Position numbers and translations under genes: made by a program
The notes under the pieces: generated by a model
Database searches by the model: none
Told to the model about the DNA's origin: nothing
The model's input: only the letters and a program-made list of their open reading frames with translations
Assembly: GCA_052143575.1 (NCBI GenBank)
Contig: JBKQSP010000116.1
Span: forward strand, 1-64,000
Length of the DNA: 64,000 nt
Direction of reading: 5' to 3'
Source of the DNA: JAKACA01 sp052143575
GTDB taxonomy: Bacteria > Actinomycetota > Acidimicrobiia > Acidimicrobiales > Bog-793
Shown: positions 1 to 9,405 of the stretch, piece after piece
Layout: each line of letters begins with the position of its first letter
Numbering within the stretch: position 1 is the first letter of the stretch

Positions 1-327
1 CTCCCGCGAGGCACCGGCGTGCGTGGCGCCCTGGATGCCGCCTGCGCTGAGGCGGGATTCGAACCTCGGATCGTCTTCGAGGCAAGTGCCCTGCCAATGA
101 TCGCCCAGCTCGCCGCCCTCGGACTCGGTGTCGGCATTCTGCCCTCGTCCGCGGCCGAGCCTCACCGTGGCACCCTGCACATTCTCGAGCTCTACCCGGA
201 GATCCGTTCCCGACTCGAGCTGGCATGGAGCCCCGCAACGGCAGCCAACCCGGCGGCACGCGTCCTGCTCGAGCACACCGGCTCTTTCGTCGCGCGGTTG
301 CGGCGGGGTGAGGGCAGCTCGCCCTGA
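1..327 (+). CDS. LysR-family transcriptional regulator, C-terminal fragment
   Basis: The reading frame is open from the first base of the window, so only the C-terminal part (about 108 residues) is present. The stretch with LGLGVGILPSSAAE followed by a strand-rich segment and a final helix (VLLEHTGSFVARLR) resembles the second half of the LysR substrate-binding domain, where a small effector binds between two Rossmann-like lobes. In this family the missing N-terminus would carry the winged helix-turn-helix DNA-binding domain. The effector and targets cannot be told from this fragment. The family call rests on the GxGxGxLP-type motif and the domain end and is reasonably firm. Confidence 0.72.
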   Translation, partial: LPRGTGVRGALDAACAEAGFEPRIVFEASALPMIAQLAALGLGVGILPSSAAEPHRGTLHILELYPEIRSRLELAWSPATAANPAARVLLEHTGSFVARLRRGEGSSP

Positions 328-405
328 CCATCTCCGTTGTCGGTCAACGGGTCGATCTTGCAGGCGGGCCGGCCTGTTCGACGCTGTCCCTCGACCGACA
401 GAACC

Positions 406-459
406 GGTACCCTGATGACTCAGGTACCCGTGGCGGGTCCTCGTTGGCTCGGACCAACG
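406..459 (+). promoter_or_regulatory. Promoter box and two hairpins before the S53 protease
   Basis: TACCCT at 408-413 is a plausible -10 box. It lies inside an imperfect palindrome (406-428) with arms GGTACC(C)TGA and TCAGGTACC around the loop TGAC. A second perfect hairpin follows (CGTTGG, six-base loop, CCAACG, 442-459), then a G-run ribosome site and the ATG at 472. Transcription would begin near 420, which excludes the upstream in-frame starts. The palindrome could be an operator or an RNA structure. Confidence 0.45.
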
Positions 460-471
460 ACTGGGGGCACG

Positions 472-2328
472 ATGGCGAAGACAGTAAACGGCGGGACCAC
501 CTCTCACGGCGCGACGTCGAGAGGTGCGGTCACGGCATCGGGTGGCGAGGGAGGGGCGCGGCGGGGCCGCGTGGCAATGATCATGCTCGCCGCCCCGGTC
601 CTCGTTGTTGCGTTCACCGCCGTACCGGCCGCCTCGGCCGGGGTGACGCGTTCGGCCGTAGCGGGCGCCGCCCCCGTCGTGAACTACGCAATCGCAAAAC
701 CCATCTGCAAAGCGCCGAAGCCACGTCACGCCGCCTGCTTTGCCATGAGACTGGTTCGCGTCAAGCCGGGCACCCCAGGCGCCCGTCCCTACGAGCTGGC
801 GGGCGGCGCCGCTCCGAGCCGTGCGACGTCGGGCCGGGCCGAGACGATTGGGCCGGCCGGCGGCCTCACCCCGATCGATCTGGCGACGGCCTACGGCTTC
901 AGCTCGACGGCGTCCGGTAGCGGCCAGACGTTGGCGATTGTCGACGCCTACAACGACCCCGACATCGGCGCCGACCTGCAGACCTTTGACACCCAGTACG
1001 GCTTGGCCACCTGTAGCACGAGCGACGGCTGCCTTCGCGTGGTCAGCGAGACGGGTGGCTCGACGCTGCCACCCGACGACACCACAGGCTGGTCCATGGA
1101 GGAGTCCCTCGACGTCGAGGCGGCGCATTCCGTGTGCCAAAACTGCAAGATCCTGCTCGTCGAGGCGAAGACCGAATCGAACGCCGATCTCGAGGCAGGC
1201 GTCAAGGAGGCGGTGGCACAGCACGCCACGGAGATCAGCAACTCCTACGGCAGCCCGGAAGCCGGCTCCACCGCGACCGACGAAGCCGCCTACAACCACC
1301 GTGGAGTTGTCATCACAGCCTCTACGGGCGACGACGGATACTACGCCTTTGACCTCCTCGGCTCCGAGGGTGTCATCAACCAGCCGTACGAGCCGGCCTC
1401 CTTCAACTCGGTCGTGGCCGTCGGGGGGACGTCCCTCTTCCTCAGCCAGACGGGCACGCGCCAGTCCGAGTCGGTCTGGAACGACAACGGCGTGCAGGAC
1501 ATCTGGGAGACCGTCACCGGACTCGCCCTCGGGGCAGGGGGCGGCGGTTGCAGCACGCTCGTGCGGGCGCAGGGCTGGCAGACGCACCTCAGTGATTGGT
1601 CGGCAACGGACTGCGGCACGCACCGCCTCGACGCCGACATCGCCGCCGACGCCGACCCGTTCACCGGTTTCGACATCTACGACTCGTTCAACTGCGGCAG
1701 CTCCTGCACGACAGGCTGGAGCACGGTCGGAGGTACCTCGCTGTCGTCTCCGATCGTGGCCGGCATGTTCGCCCTCGCCGGTGGCTCACACGGTGTCGCC
1801 TATCCGGCATTGACGCTCTACGGGCATCTCGGCGGCTCCTCCCTCTATGACGTCACGAGCGGTGGCAACGGCTACTGCGACGGCGAAGGCGCTGCTGAGT
1901 GCGGCGATCCCAACACGCTCGGGGCCGGCATCCTCGACTGCGACTACCCGGCGAACGGAGCGGTGCCGAGCGCCGGCGACCTCGCCTGTGACGCGTCCCC
2001 CGGCTTCGACGGCCCGAGCGGGGTCGGCACCCCGCGCGGGCTGGGTGCCTTTGCCAAGACAGGGCCGACAGCGACGATCAGCGGCTCGAAGTCGCCGCTG
2101 CACGGTACGACGGTCACGTGGAAGGCGACCGTGAAGGATCCCTTCCCCGGCGGCGTCGTGACGAGCTACACCTGGGAATGGGGTGACGGGAGCGCATCCA
2201 CCGTGACCCCGACGGCAACGGCCTCGCACCGTTATGCCAAGGCTGCTCTCACGGTCACGATCACGCTGACCGTGAAGGACAACTACGGCCAAACCGGCTC
2301 GGCGACCTACACCGTGAAGGTGCGATAG
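472..2328 (+). CDS. Secreted S53 (sedolisin-like) serine-carboxyl protease with C-terminal PKD-like domain
   Basis: A 618-residue exported endopeptidase. The N-terminus has an Arg-rich stretch followed by a hydrophobic segment (AAPVLVVAFTAVPAASA), read as a signal peptide. Catalytic residues of the sedolisin family can be placed: Glu210 and Asp214 in the motif EESLD, the oxyanion Asp287 in STGDDG, and the nucleophile Ser423 in GGTSLSSP. Several Cys pairs suit an extracellular enzyme. The last 85 or so residues, with YTWEWGDGS, look like a PKD domain. Family members are usually acid-active proteases used for feeding on external protein. The start at 472 was chosen over upstream starts because of a G-rich ribosome site and the likely transcription start near 420. 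It faces the next gene tail to tail. Confidence 0.86.
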   Translation: MAKTVNGGTTSHGATSRGAVTASGGEGGARRGRVAMIMLAAPVLVVAFTAVPAASAGVTRSAVAGAAPVVNYAIAKPICKAPKPRHAACFAMRLVRVKPGTPGARPYELAGGAAPSRATSGRAETIGPAGGLTPIDLATAYGFSSTASGSGQTLAIVDAYNDPDIGADLQTFDTQYGLATCSTSDGCLRVVSETGGSTLPPDDTTGWSMEESLDVEAAHSVCQNCKILLVEAKTESNADLEAGVKEAVAQHATEISNSYGSPEAGSTATDEAAYNHRGVVITASTGDDGYYAFDLLGSEGVINQPYEPASFNSVVAVGGTSLFLSQTGTRQSESVWNDNGVQDIWETVTGLALGAGGGGCSTLVRAQGWQTHLSDWSATDCGTHRLDADIAADADPFTGFDIYDSFNCGSSCTTGWSTVGGTSLSSPIVAGMFALAGGSHGVAYPALTLYGHLGGSSLYDVTSGGNGYCDGEGAAECGDPNTLGAGILDCDYPANGAVPSAGDLACDASPGFDGPSGVGTPRGLGAFAKTGPTATISGSKSPLHGTTVTWKATVKDPFPGGVVTSYTWEWGDGSASTVTPTATASHRYAKAALTVTITLTVKDNYGQTGSATYTVKVR

Positions 2329-2352
2329 CCCGCCATCGACGTGGACGAGCGC

Positions 2353-3534
2353 CTACCAGACCGCCTCTGAGATGCTGTCGCTGCCGTCGGGAACGCGTCG
2401 TACGAGATGCAACCGGGAGCCGCTGAACAGTTCGATCCAGTCCATCTGTTGCTGGACGGTGCGGAGGCCTTGGTGAATCGGCGCCTCGTATTCGTCGATG
2501 AGCACGAGGCGGCCGTTCGGGTTGACAGAGAGGCTCGTCCCGTCGGCTTGGGGGGGCAGCCTCCAGCGCCCGATCACCGAGAGTCGAGCATTCAGCTGGA
2601 CAATGGCGTCCCTGCCGAGGTCGCCGCCCGCGTCCCCGCAGGCTTCGAGGGCCAACACCCCCCAGGCGTCCGGAGCGGCCTCGACGTAGGAGCAGCCCGC
2701 CGGGGCCGGGGTCAGCGAGACGGAGTGCATGGAAGCCGGCCGGAGCGCCGAGACGTTCGCCAGCTCGTCCTGCTTCGACTCGGCGCAGACCCCGTAACCC
2801 ATCCCCGCCAGCTGCGTCGAGCCGAGCGCCGACGGCCCGAATCCAAAGACGAGACGGGCGCTGTCGGGTGTCCATGTCACCGACGAGAGGTCGTGACAGA
2901 CGCGGGCGTCCTCGCCGATGGACCACTGCCGACCGCTACGAAGGTCGCGGACCTCGATATGAGCGTTGAAATAGGAGCGCGCGCACGGCCCTGTCTCGTA
3001 GGCCACGTATCTGCCGTTCGGGCTCGGGACTGCAGCGCCGAACCAGACGGAGCGGGGGGTGCGGAAGACGACGATCTCTTTGCCCGTGGCGGGGTCGAAC
3101 TCGACGGCGGCGCCCGAGCAGCTGTTCGGCGCTGGGTCACCGCCGGCCGTGTCGTTGCGGTACCGCGGACCGCGGGACTCGCTGAACCAAATCCATCCGT
3201 CTTGCGCCTGAACGAGATGACCGGCCCAGCCGCTCCCGCTCGCTCCGGGGAGACGTGCCACCTGGCGGATCGGCTTGCCTGTGACGGCAGAGAATTCCTC
3301 GACGACCGGGGTGTGGTCAGGCGCCGTATTCCAGATGGCGAAGAAGTGGGACGTCGTGATCGGTACCGAGACGATGGTGCCCGAGAGCCTGGGCGTGGTC
3401 GATGTGTGCGGGTGAGCCGAGGCTGGCGACGTGGGCGGCGTCGTAGCTGCCGTCGTGCACGCCGCCAACGAGATCGCCGCAGCCACGGTCGCCACGGCGG
3501 CGACCGACACCCGGGGGCCACGGCAACGCCTCAC
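2353..3534 (-). CDS. Lipoprotein of unknown function, probable beta-propeller
   Basis: A roughly 393-residue lipoprotein. The chosen GTG start gives a classic signal (Arg-rich n-region, VSVAAVATVAAAISL, lipobox LAAC), followed by a Thr/Pro-rich linker, so the protein should be anchored on the outer face of the membrane. An ATG 45 bases upstream (3579) is in frame and cannot be excluded. The body has repeated strand-like units such as AVEFDPATGKEI, SPNGRYVAYE and WTPDSARLVFGFG, as in TolB/WD40-like propellers, where the SPDG-type turns mark blades. No catalytic motif is evident. The gene runs convergent with the S53 protease. Confidence 0.68.
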   Translation of the reverse strand: MRRCRGPRVSVAAVATVAAAISLAACTTAATTPPTSPASAHPHTSTTPRLSGTIVSVPITTSHFFAIWNTAPDHTPVVEEFSAVTGKPIRQVARLPGASGSGWAGHLVQAQDGWIWFSESRGPRYRNDTAGGDPAPNSCSGAAVEFDPATGKEIVVFRTPRSVWFGAAVPSPNGRYVAYETGPCARSYFNAHIEVRDLRSGRQWSIGEDARVCHDLSSVTWTPDSARLVFGFGPSALGSTQLAGMGYGVCAESKQDELANVSALRPASMHSVSLTPAPAGCSYVEAAPDAWGVLALEACGDAGGDLGRDAIVQLNARLSVIGRWRLPPQADGTSLSVNPNGRLVLIDEYEAPIHQGLRTVQQQMDWIELFSGSRLHLVRRVPDGSDSISEAVW

Positions 3535-3612
3535 GCCATCAAGAAGCCATCGGCGGTCGCCGCCGCGTACTGCCAACATGGCTTATCCCACGGCGCGTGA
3601 TGCGGCTGGCAG

Positions 3613-3647
3613 TACCCTGACGGGACCATCGAACCGCTTGCCGGGAG
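3613..3647 (+). promoter_or_regulatory. Promoter -10 and ribosome site of the Cys-repeat protein
   Basis: TACCCT at 3613-3618 is a -10 candidate. It shares the octamer TACCCTGA with the S53 protease promoter at 408. GGGAGG at 3642-3647 is a strong ribosome site seven bases before the ATG at 3654. No clear -35 was seen. Confidence 0.4.
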
Positions 3648-3653
3648 GCGCAC

Positions 3654-4862
3654 ATGAGGACACGTCCCATTCTGACGCGCGGGGTCGGTCTCGTCATGGC
3701 CGTGTGCGCCTGCGTCGGCACACAGGTCCTCGGCTCGGATGTCGCGAGCGCCACGTCCGGCTGGAGCCTCGTGCCGAGCCCCGGGGTGCCCGATTCCACC
3801 TACTCGTACCTGAGCAGCGTGTCGTGTCCCGCCCTCGACGACTGCTTCGCCGTCGGTACCGGGGGAACCAACGAGAACACTCCATCGGTGACATCGCTGC
3901 CGCTCATCGATCACTGGGACGGTTCACAGTGGTGGGCGCTCGACCCACCGCCCCGCCCGAACGAAAACTTCCTCAGTTCGGTGTCGTGCCCCTCCCGCAC
4001 CTTCTGCGTCGCTGTCGGGCACAACTACGATTCGACGGAGAACTCCACCACCGCCATCGCCGACGAATGGAACGGGCGGTCCTGGTTCTCAATGGCGTTC
4101 CCCGACCCGGCTGGCACGAACCTCTCCCTGAGCGCCGTCACCTGCCTCTCGAACCGCGACTGTGTGGCCGTCGGCGACGAAATTGGCAGCTCGAAGTTGT
4201 CGGTTTTCGTCGCTCGCTTCTCTGGGGCGAGCTGGAAGGAGAGCACAACCAGCGGCGTGAGCGCCGTCGAGAACGCCACGCTCCTTGCCGTCAGCTGCTC
4301 GTCGCCCACCTGGTGCGTCGCAGCCGGCTACTCCCACGTGAGCAGCGGGGACACAGCGATCATTCTCACGACGAGCTCGCAAACTGCCTGGGCGGAGGAC
4401 ACGAAGACTGTCATCTCGGCAAGCGTGGCGGAGTTCACCGGCGCCAGCTGCCTCAAGGGCCGGACCTGCCAGGTTGCCGGCTATGACACGACAGGTGCCG
4501 GACCGGATGCTTCCGGATACGAGGTGATCGAATCCGGCCTCGGAGCATCCTTCAAGGCGACGAAGCTGGCGACCGCAGTGCCGCGGGGCTTTCAAGTTCC
4601 CGAAGGCATCACCTGCTCGACGCCGACGTCGTGTGTGCTCGACGGCCTCGTGATACGGGAGACCGGCGGCGACACCACGACCACGGCCCTCGTCCAGTCG
4701 TGGAACGGCCACAAGCTCGCCAGCGTGCCGGGTCAGGTGCAGCCTGGTTGGGTCACTCAGGGCCTCCTCGGCGTTGCGTGCTCGGGGTCGATGTGCTGGG
4801 GAGTGGGGTCGGTGGCGAACTCGGGAAGCACCCTTGGACGGACCCTGATCGAGCGATCCTGA
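3654..4862 (+). CDS. Secreted protein with seven Cys-pair repeats, probable seven-bladed propeller
   Basis: A 402-residue exported protein with a signal peptide at residues 1-35 or so. The mature part carries seven repeats about 53 residues apart, from about Cys58 to Cys376. Each has the pattern V/T-x-C-x5-C-x-x-x-G, for example SVSCPSRTFCVAVG; the last has C-x4-C. Each repeat is preceded by a segment with W and a strand. This fits a seven-bladed beta-propeller in which each blade is stapled by a local disulfide. Such proteins recur in actinobacterial genomes with unknown function; binding or adhesion outside the cell is an inference. A GGGAGG ribosome site supports the start. It is divergent from the lipoprotein gene. 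Confidence 0.75.
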   Translation: MRTRPILTRGVGLVMAVCACVGTQVLGSDVASATSGWSLVPSPGVPDSTYSYLSSVSCPALDDCFAVGTGGTNENTPSVTSLPLIDHWDGSQWWALDPPPRPNENFLSSVSCPSRTFCVAVGHNYDSTENSTTAIADEWNGRSWFSMAFPDPAGTNLSLSAVTCLSNRDCVAVGDEIGSSKLSVFVARFSGASWKESTTSGVSAVENATLLAVSCSSPTWCVAAGYSHVSSGDTAIILTTSSQTAWAEDTKTVISASVAEFTGASCLKGRTCQVAGYDTTGAGPDASGYEVIESGLGASFKATKLATAVPRGFQVPEGITCSTPTSCVLDGLVIRETGGDTTTTALVQSWNGHKLASVPGQVQPGWVTQGLLGVACSGSMCWGVGSVANSGSTLGRTLIERS

Positions 4863-4993
4863 CGTCTCCGAACGACGAGCCCATACGCCAGCCGGCGAGG
4901 TGCCGCACCCGTGGTGCAGTCACCACCGCACGTCCTCGCCTGCTGGCGTCCGCTGCCGGGACCTGCGGCAACGAGAGACGAGCGAGTAGCCCC

Positions 4994-7900
4994 TCAAGCC
5001 AGCGTGCGAGCGGACAGGCCCGCCGTGCCCACCATCTCGAAGGCCTCCCACATCGAGGCGTACAGCCCGCCGAGCTGGAGCAGCTCGTCGTGGGAACCCA
5101 CCTCGGCGATGCGGCCGCCCTCGAGCACGACGATGCGGTCTGCGGCCCGTGCTGTCTGCAGGCGGTGGGCGATGACGATCGTCGTGCGGCCGTACGACAC
5201 CCGCTGCATGGCGGCGGCCACGCGCGCCTCCGTCGCCAAGTCGAGGTTGGAGGTGGCTTCGTCCAACAAGAGCACGGCAGGGTCGACGAGCTCGGCGCGG
5301 GCGAGAGCGATGAGCTGACGCTGGCCGGACGACAAGGACCGTCCCCGCTCCGTCAGCTCGTGCCGGTAACCGCCCGGCAGCTCTGCGACGAACTCGTGGG
5401 CGCCTACGGCGCGGGCCGCCGCCTCCACCTCGGCGTCGGAGGCCGCCGGGCGGCCGTAGGCAATGTTGTCCCGGATCGTCCCGGAGAACAGGAACGCCTC
5501 CTGTGGCACGTAGCCGAGCTGACGCCGGAAGGAGGCCAGGTCGAGCGTGCGGACGTCGTGCCCGTTGACGCGGACGCTGCCCTCGTCCGGATCGTAGAAA
5601 CGCGCCAGCAGCTTCATGACGGTCGACTTGCCGGCTCCCGTCTCGCCGACGAGAGCCACGGTCTCGCCGCCGGCGATGGCAAGCGTGATGCCGGACAGGG
5701 CCTCCGGCAACTTGTCGGGCCGTGAGCCGCTCGCCTGCAGGTTCCTCGGGTCGGCCGGCCCGGACCGCTCGGCGCCGACGGCCGTGCCCGCCCCGGGTCG
5801 CCCGGGCACCGCCGGGTACGAGAAGCGCACGTTCTCGAGCTGAATGGCGCCGTCCAGGCGCCCTGGCTGCACCGGAAAGGCCGGTTCGGGTGTCAGGGTC
5901 TCGAGCTGCATGAGCTCGGAGATGCGCCCGACCGAGACGCGTGTCTGCTGCCAGGAGTCGAAGACCTGGGAGAGCTGTTGGATGGGGGAGAAGAACAGGT
6001 CGATGTACAAGATGAAGGCGATGAGGGCACCGGCGGCGAGGTGCCCCGTGGCGATGAGGCCGGCACCCACGCCCAGCACGATGGCGTCGGCGCCAGCGGA
6101 GAGCAGCTGCACAAAGGGGAAGTACGTGGCCACGAGGCGCTGTGCCGCCATGCGGGACTCGAGGTAGTCGCGGCCGAGGCGGTGGAAGTGGCGTTTCGTC
6201 TCGGATTCGTGCACGAAGGCCTGTGATTCACGCACCCCCGAGATGCTCTCCTGGAAGTCGGCGTTCACGATGGCGATGCGCTCCCGCGAGAGGTCGTAGA
6301 GGCGGGCCGCCCTCCGCCGGAAGATCACCGTGGCGACGGCGAGGGGCACGACGACGGCGAGCGTGCACAGTCCGAGCTCGGTGTTGATGAGCACGAGGGC
6401 AGCCCCCACGCCGACGAAGGTGACGATCGAGACGAGGGCGGAGAGCAGGCCGTTCTCGATGAGCGACTCGAACTGGTCGACGTCGGTCGTCATACGGGTC
6501 ATGATGCGCCCGGCCATCTCGCGCTCGTAGTAGTCGAGCGAGAGCCGCTGCAGCTGCGCCCAGATCCGGATGCGAAGCGACATCATGATCCGCTGGGCGG
6601 CTCGGCCCGTCACGAAGGTCTCGCCGATCTCGTCGACGAGGTCGGCCAAGGTGATGGCGAGATAGATGGCGGACGCCGCGAACAGCACCGCTTCCGAGCC
6701 GAGTGACACGCCGCTGTCGATACCGGTCTTGACGAGGATGGGTCCGGCCAGCGACGCCAGGGCGTCCACGATCACGAGGGCAAGGCCGACGAGGAGCGGC
6801 TTGCGGAACTCCTTCAGCAAGCGCCCCAGGTTGAAGCCGCGGTCGTGTCGTGACTCCCTCTCGAGATCGACGGTCGGGAAGTCCCGCACCGGCCGCAGGG
6901 CGGCCACGCGGGCCAGGAGCTCCGGCGTCGGCGCCAGGTTGCGCCGCCATCCGCCACCGCCGCCGCCGAGGCCGGCGCCGATGCTCGGGGCACCGATCGT
7001 GCGAACGGTCGCCTGACCGGCGGCGCCGCTTTGGCTGCCTGCCTCCCAGGCCGATTCGGTCCTCCCTCCGGATCTCGTCCCGGCGGCGATGCTTGCCAGC
7101 GCCTCGATCCTGTCGCCGATCTCCTCTGCCTGCGCCTGCTCGAGTCCCGAGAGGAGGCTGCGGTAGAGCGGGCTGCGGGCTTGCAGCTCCTCGTGGCTGC
7201 CGTCGTCAACGGCGCGCCCGTGCTCCATCACGACGATGCGATCGGCCAGGTGCAAGGTGGAGCGGCGATGAGCGATGAGCAACGTGGTGCGACCCTCCAT
7301 GACGGTCCGGAGGGCGTCGTGGATCGACTCCTCCGTCCTTGCGTCGATGGCGCTCGTGGCATCGTCGAGGATGAGGATGCGCGGGTCGTACAGGATCGCC
7401 CGCGCCAGGGCGATGCGCTGACGCTGCCCGCCCGAGAGGGTCAGGCCGCGCTCTCCCACGACGGTGTCGTAGCCGCGGGGGAGGGCCTCGACGAACTCGT
7501 GGGCCTGGGCGGCCCGTGCCGCCGCCTCGATGTCCTCGTCGGAGGCGTCCGGGCGCCCGTAGGCGATGTTCGAGCGGACGGAGTCGGAGAAGAGGAAGCT
7601 CTCCTCGAACACGACGCCGACTTGGCGGCGCAGCGTCTGCAGCGAGACGTCGCGAACATCGTGCCCGTCGATGCGGACGGCACCGCCGCCGGGATCGTAG
7701 AAGCGCGGGACGAGCATCGCCGCCGTCGACTTGCCGCTGCCGCTCGGGCCGACGATGGCCACTCGTTCCCCCGCCCGGATGTGGAGATCGAAGCCATCGA
7801 GCACCACATGCCCCTCGCCGTATCCGAACCGCACATCGGAGAACTCGATGTCGCCGCGCAGCTCGGGCAGCTCGACGGCACCGGGAGGGTCGCTGATGAC

Positions 7901-8887
7901 CGGCCGCAGATCGAGGAGCTGGAAGATGCGCTCGACCCCGGCGCGGGCCTGCTGGCCGATGGTGAGCACGCCGGCGAGCTGGCGGGCGGGCGCCATCAGC
8001 TGGGTGATGTAGGTCGAGAAGGCGAGGAAGGTGCCAAGGGTGATCTCGTGGTGGAGGGCCAGCCAGCCGCCGAGGGCGAGCACGGCGACCTGCCCGATGG
8101 CGGGAACGGCTTCGAGAAGGGGCTGGTAGCGCGACTGCAGCCGGACGGCCCGCATCTGGGCTCCGTACAAGGAGGCAGCGGCGTCGGCGACGCGGCGGAG
8201 CTCGCGGTGCTCTTGCCCGAAGGCCTTCACGACGCGGACGCCGTTGACGTCCTCGTCGACGATCTGGGCGACATCGCCCTCGCGTTGCTGGGCGTCCCAG
8301 GTCGCCGGGAAGACTCGCCACCGCATGCGGTAGGAGACGAGGAGCAGAGCGGGCGCCACGACGACGCTCACGATCGCCAGCAGGGGTGACAGGTAGACCA
8401 TGACCCCGAGAGAGAGGAGCATGAGGAGGACGTTGCCGCTCATGATGGGGAAGAAGCTGAGGAGGCCCTGCACAAGGGTGGAGTCCGAGTTGGCGCGGGC
8501 GACGAGCTGCCCGGTCGGCATGCGGTTGAGGTTGTCGAAGTCCATCGACTGCAGGTGATCGTGCATGTCGTTGCGCAGGTCGTACTGCACACGGAGGGCG
8601 ACCCGCCCACCGCGGTATCTCCGCAGGTAGGCGCAACCGAAGGCTGCGGTGGCCAGCGAGATCAACAGTACGAGCCAGGGCCAGAGGGACGAGGTGTGCT
8701 CGAGGATGACCCCGTCGACGATCTGGCGCTCCACGAGCGGGACGACCGTCTGGAAGGCGCTCCCGAGCACGGCGGCCGCCAGTGACAGGACGACGTCGCG
8801 GCGGTGACGGAGCATGTACCCCCAGAGGCGCCGCACCCATCGAACCGGCGTGGCGGCGGTCGCTGTCGTCTGCACCGGAGGGGTCAT
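4994..8887 (-). CDS. Fused heterodimer-type ABC exporter (TMD-NBD-TMD-NBD)
   Basis: A 1297-residue ABC exporter in which two half-transporters are joined. Half one: membrane domain about 20-320, Walker A GPSGSGKST at 380, signature LSGGQ at 484, Walker B LILDD at 505. Half two: a second six-helix domain, Walker A GETGAGKST, signature LSSGQ, Walker B LLLDE. In NBD1 the catalytic Glu is Asp and the Q-loop Gln is Glu (VFEESFLF). In NBD2 the signature is altered. These changes fall on the same composite ATP site, as in heterodimeric multidrug exporters with one degenerate site. The start overlaps the MarR stop as ATGA, so the two genes are co-translated, and drug or lipid efflux under MarR control is likely. 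The substrate is unknown. Confidence 0.9.
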   Translation of the reverse strand: MTPPVQTTATAATPVRWVRRLWGYMLRHRRDVVLSLAAAVLGSAFQTVVPLVERQIVDGVILEHTSSLWPWLVLLISLATAAFGCAYLRRYRGGRVALRVQYDLRNDMHDHLQSMDFDNLNRMPTGQLVARANSDSTLVQGLLSFFPIMSGNVLLMLLSLGVMVYLSPLLAIVSVVVAPALLLVSYRMRWRVFPATWDAQQREGDVAQIVDEDVNGVRVVKAFGQEHRELRRVADAAASLYGAQMRAVRLQSRYQPLLEAVPAIGQVAVLALGGWLALHHEITLGTFLAFSTYITQLMAPARQLAGVLTIGQQARAGVERIFQLLDLRPVISDPPGAVELPELRGDIEFSDVRFGYGEGHVVLDGFDLHIRAGERVAIVGPSGSGKSTAAMLVPRFYDPGGGAVRIDGHDVRDVSLQTLRRQVGVVFEESFLFSDSVRSNIAYGRPDASDEDIEAAARAAQAHEFVEALPRGYDTVVGERGLTLSGGQRQRIALARAILYDPRILILDDATSAIDARTEESIHDALRTVMEGRTTLLIAHRRSTLHLADRIVVMEHGRAVDDGSHEELQARSPLYRSLLSGLEQAQAEEIGDRIEALASIAAGTRSGGRTESAWEAGSQSGAAGQATVRTIGAPSIGAGLGGGGGGWRRNLAPTPELLARVAALRPVRDFPTVDLERESRHDRGFNLGRLLKEFRKPLLVGLALVIVDALASLAGPILVKTGIDSGVSLGSEAVLFAASAIYLAITLADLVDEIGETFVTGRAAQRIMMSLRIRIWAQLQRLSLDYYEREMAGRIMTRMTTDVDQFESLIENGLLSALVSIVTFVGVGAALVLINTELGLCTLAVVVPLAVATVIFRRRAARLYDLSRERIAIVNADFQESISGVRESQAFVHESETKRHFHRLGRDYLESRMAAQRLVATYFPFVQLLSAGADAIVLGVGAGLIATGHLAAGALIAFILYIDLFFSPIQQLSQVFDSWQQTRVSVGRISELMQLETLTPEPAFPVQPGRLDGAIQLENVRFSYPAVPGRPGAGTAVGAERSGPADPRNLQASGSRPDKLPEALSGITLAIAGGETVALVGETGAGKSTVMKLLARFYDPDEGSVRVNGHDVRTLDLASFRRQLGYVPQEAFLFSGTIRDNIAYGRPAASDAEVEAAARAVGAHEFVAELPGGYRHELTERGRSLSSGQRQLIALARAELVDPAVLLLDEATSNLDLATEARVAAAMQRVSYGRTTIVIAHRLQTARAADRIVVLEGGRIAEVGSHDELLQLGGLYASMWEAFEMVGTAGLSARTLA

Positions 8888-9405
8888 GTGCCGTCCCGGA
8901 CGTGACGCTCGGCCATCACGTCGTCGACGGCAGCCCCCATCCACACGAGTACCCGCAACACCTCCGCCCCGTCCGGCGTCCTGTCGCAGAGCTCGTCGAG
9001 GCGGGCGATCATGGCAGCCTCCACACGGGCCAGCACTCGCTCTCCCTCCAGTGTGAGGTGCAGGGCGGCCACCCGCTGATCGTCTGCCACCCGCGAGCGC
9101 TCGAGGAGCCTCCGCTGGCAGAGTGCCTCCACGGCGGCGCTCACGGTCGGCTTGCCGAGGGCCAGTCTCCTTGCGATCCGAGAGGCTCGCTCGTCGCCCG
9201 AGGCGATGGCCGCCAGCACTCGGTAGTGGGCAAGGTTGAGCTCGTCCGAGGCCCGTTCGAGCAGCCGAGAGACTCGCGCCAGCGCCCGGATCGCCTCGAC
9301 GGCAGCGCCGCCGGCCCCCACGGCCTCGGGACGCCCCGACGGGGTGGGGATCTTGTCGTCGGCCGGCTCGTGCACGACAACAGCGTAGCCAGATAGTTCG
9401 TCCAT
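8884..9405 (-). CDS. MarR-family transcriptional regulator of the ABC exporter
   Basis: A 173-residue regulator. The central part (LARVSRLLERASDELNLAHYRVLAAI, then a winged helix with ASRIARRLALGKPTVSAAVEAL and the wing DDQRVAALHLTLEG) is typical of MarR proteins, which bind palindromic operators as dimers and release them on ligand binding. I chose the ATG at 9405 because upstream residues look non-homologous. That codon sits in the loop of an inverted repeat that could be the operator. The stop overlaps the exporter start by four bases, so the regulator very probably controls the exporter and itself. Confidence 0.85.
   Translation of the reverse strand: MDELSGYAVVVHEPADDKIPTPSGRPEAVGAGGAAVEAIRALARVSRLLERASDELNLAHYRVLAAIASGDERASRIARRLALGKPTVSAAVEALCQRRLLERSRVADDQRVAALHLTLEGERVLARVEAAMIARLDELCDRTPDGAEVLRVLVWMGAAVDDVMAERHVRDGT

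Noticed and set aside
4863..4993. Terminator between the Cys-repeat gene and the ABC exporter (GCACC-CGT-GGTGC at 4905)
   Set aside because: A 5-bp stem without flanking support in GC-rich DNA is close to chance expectation.
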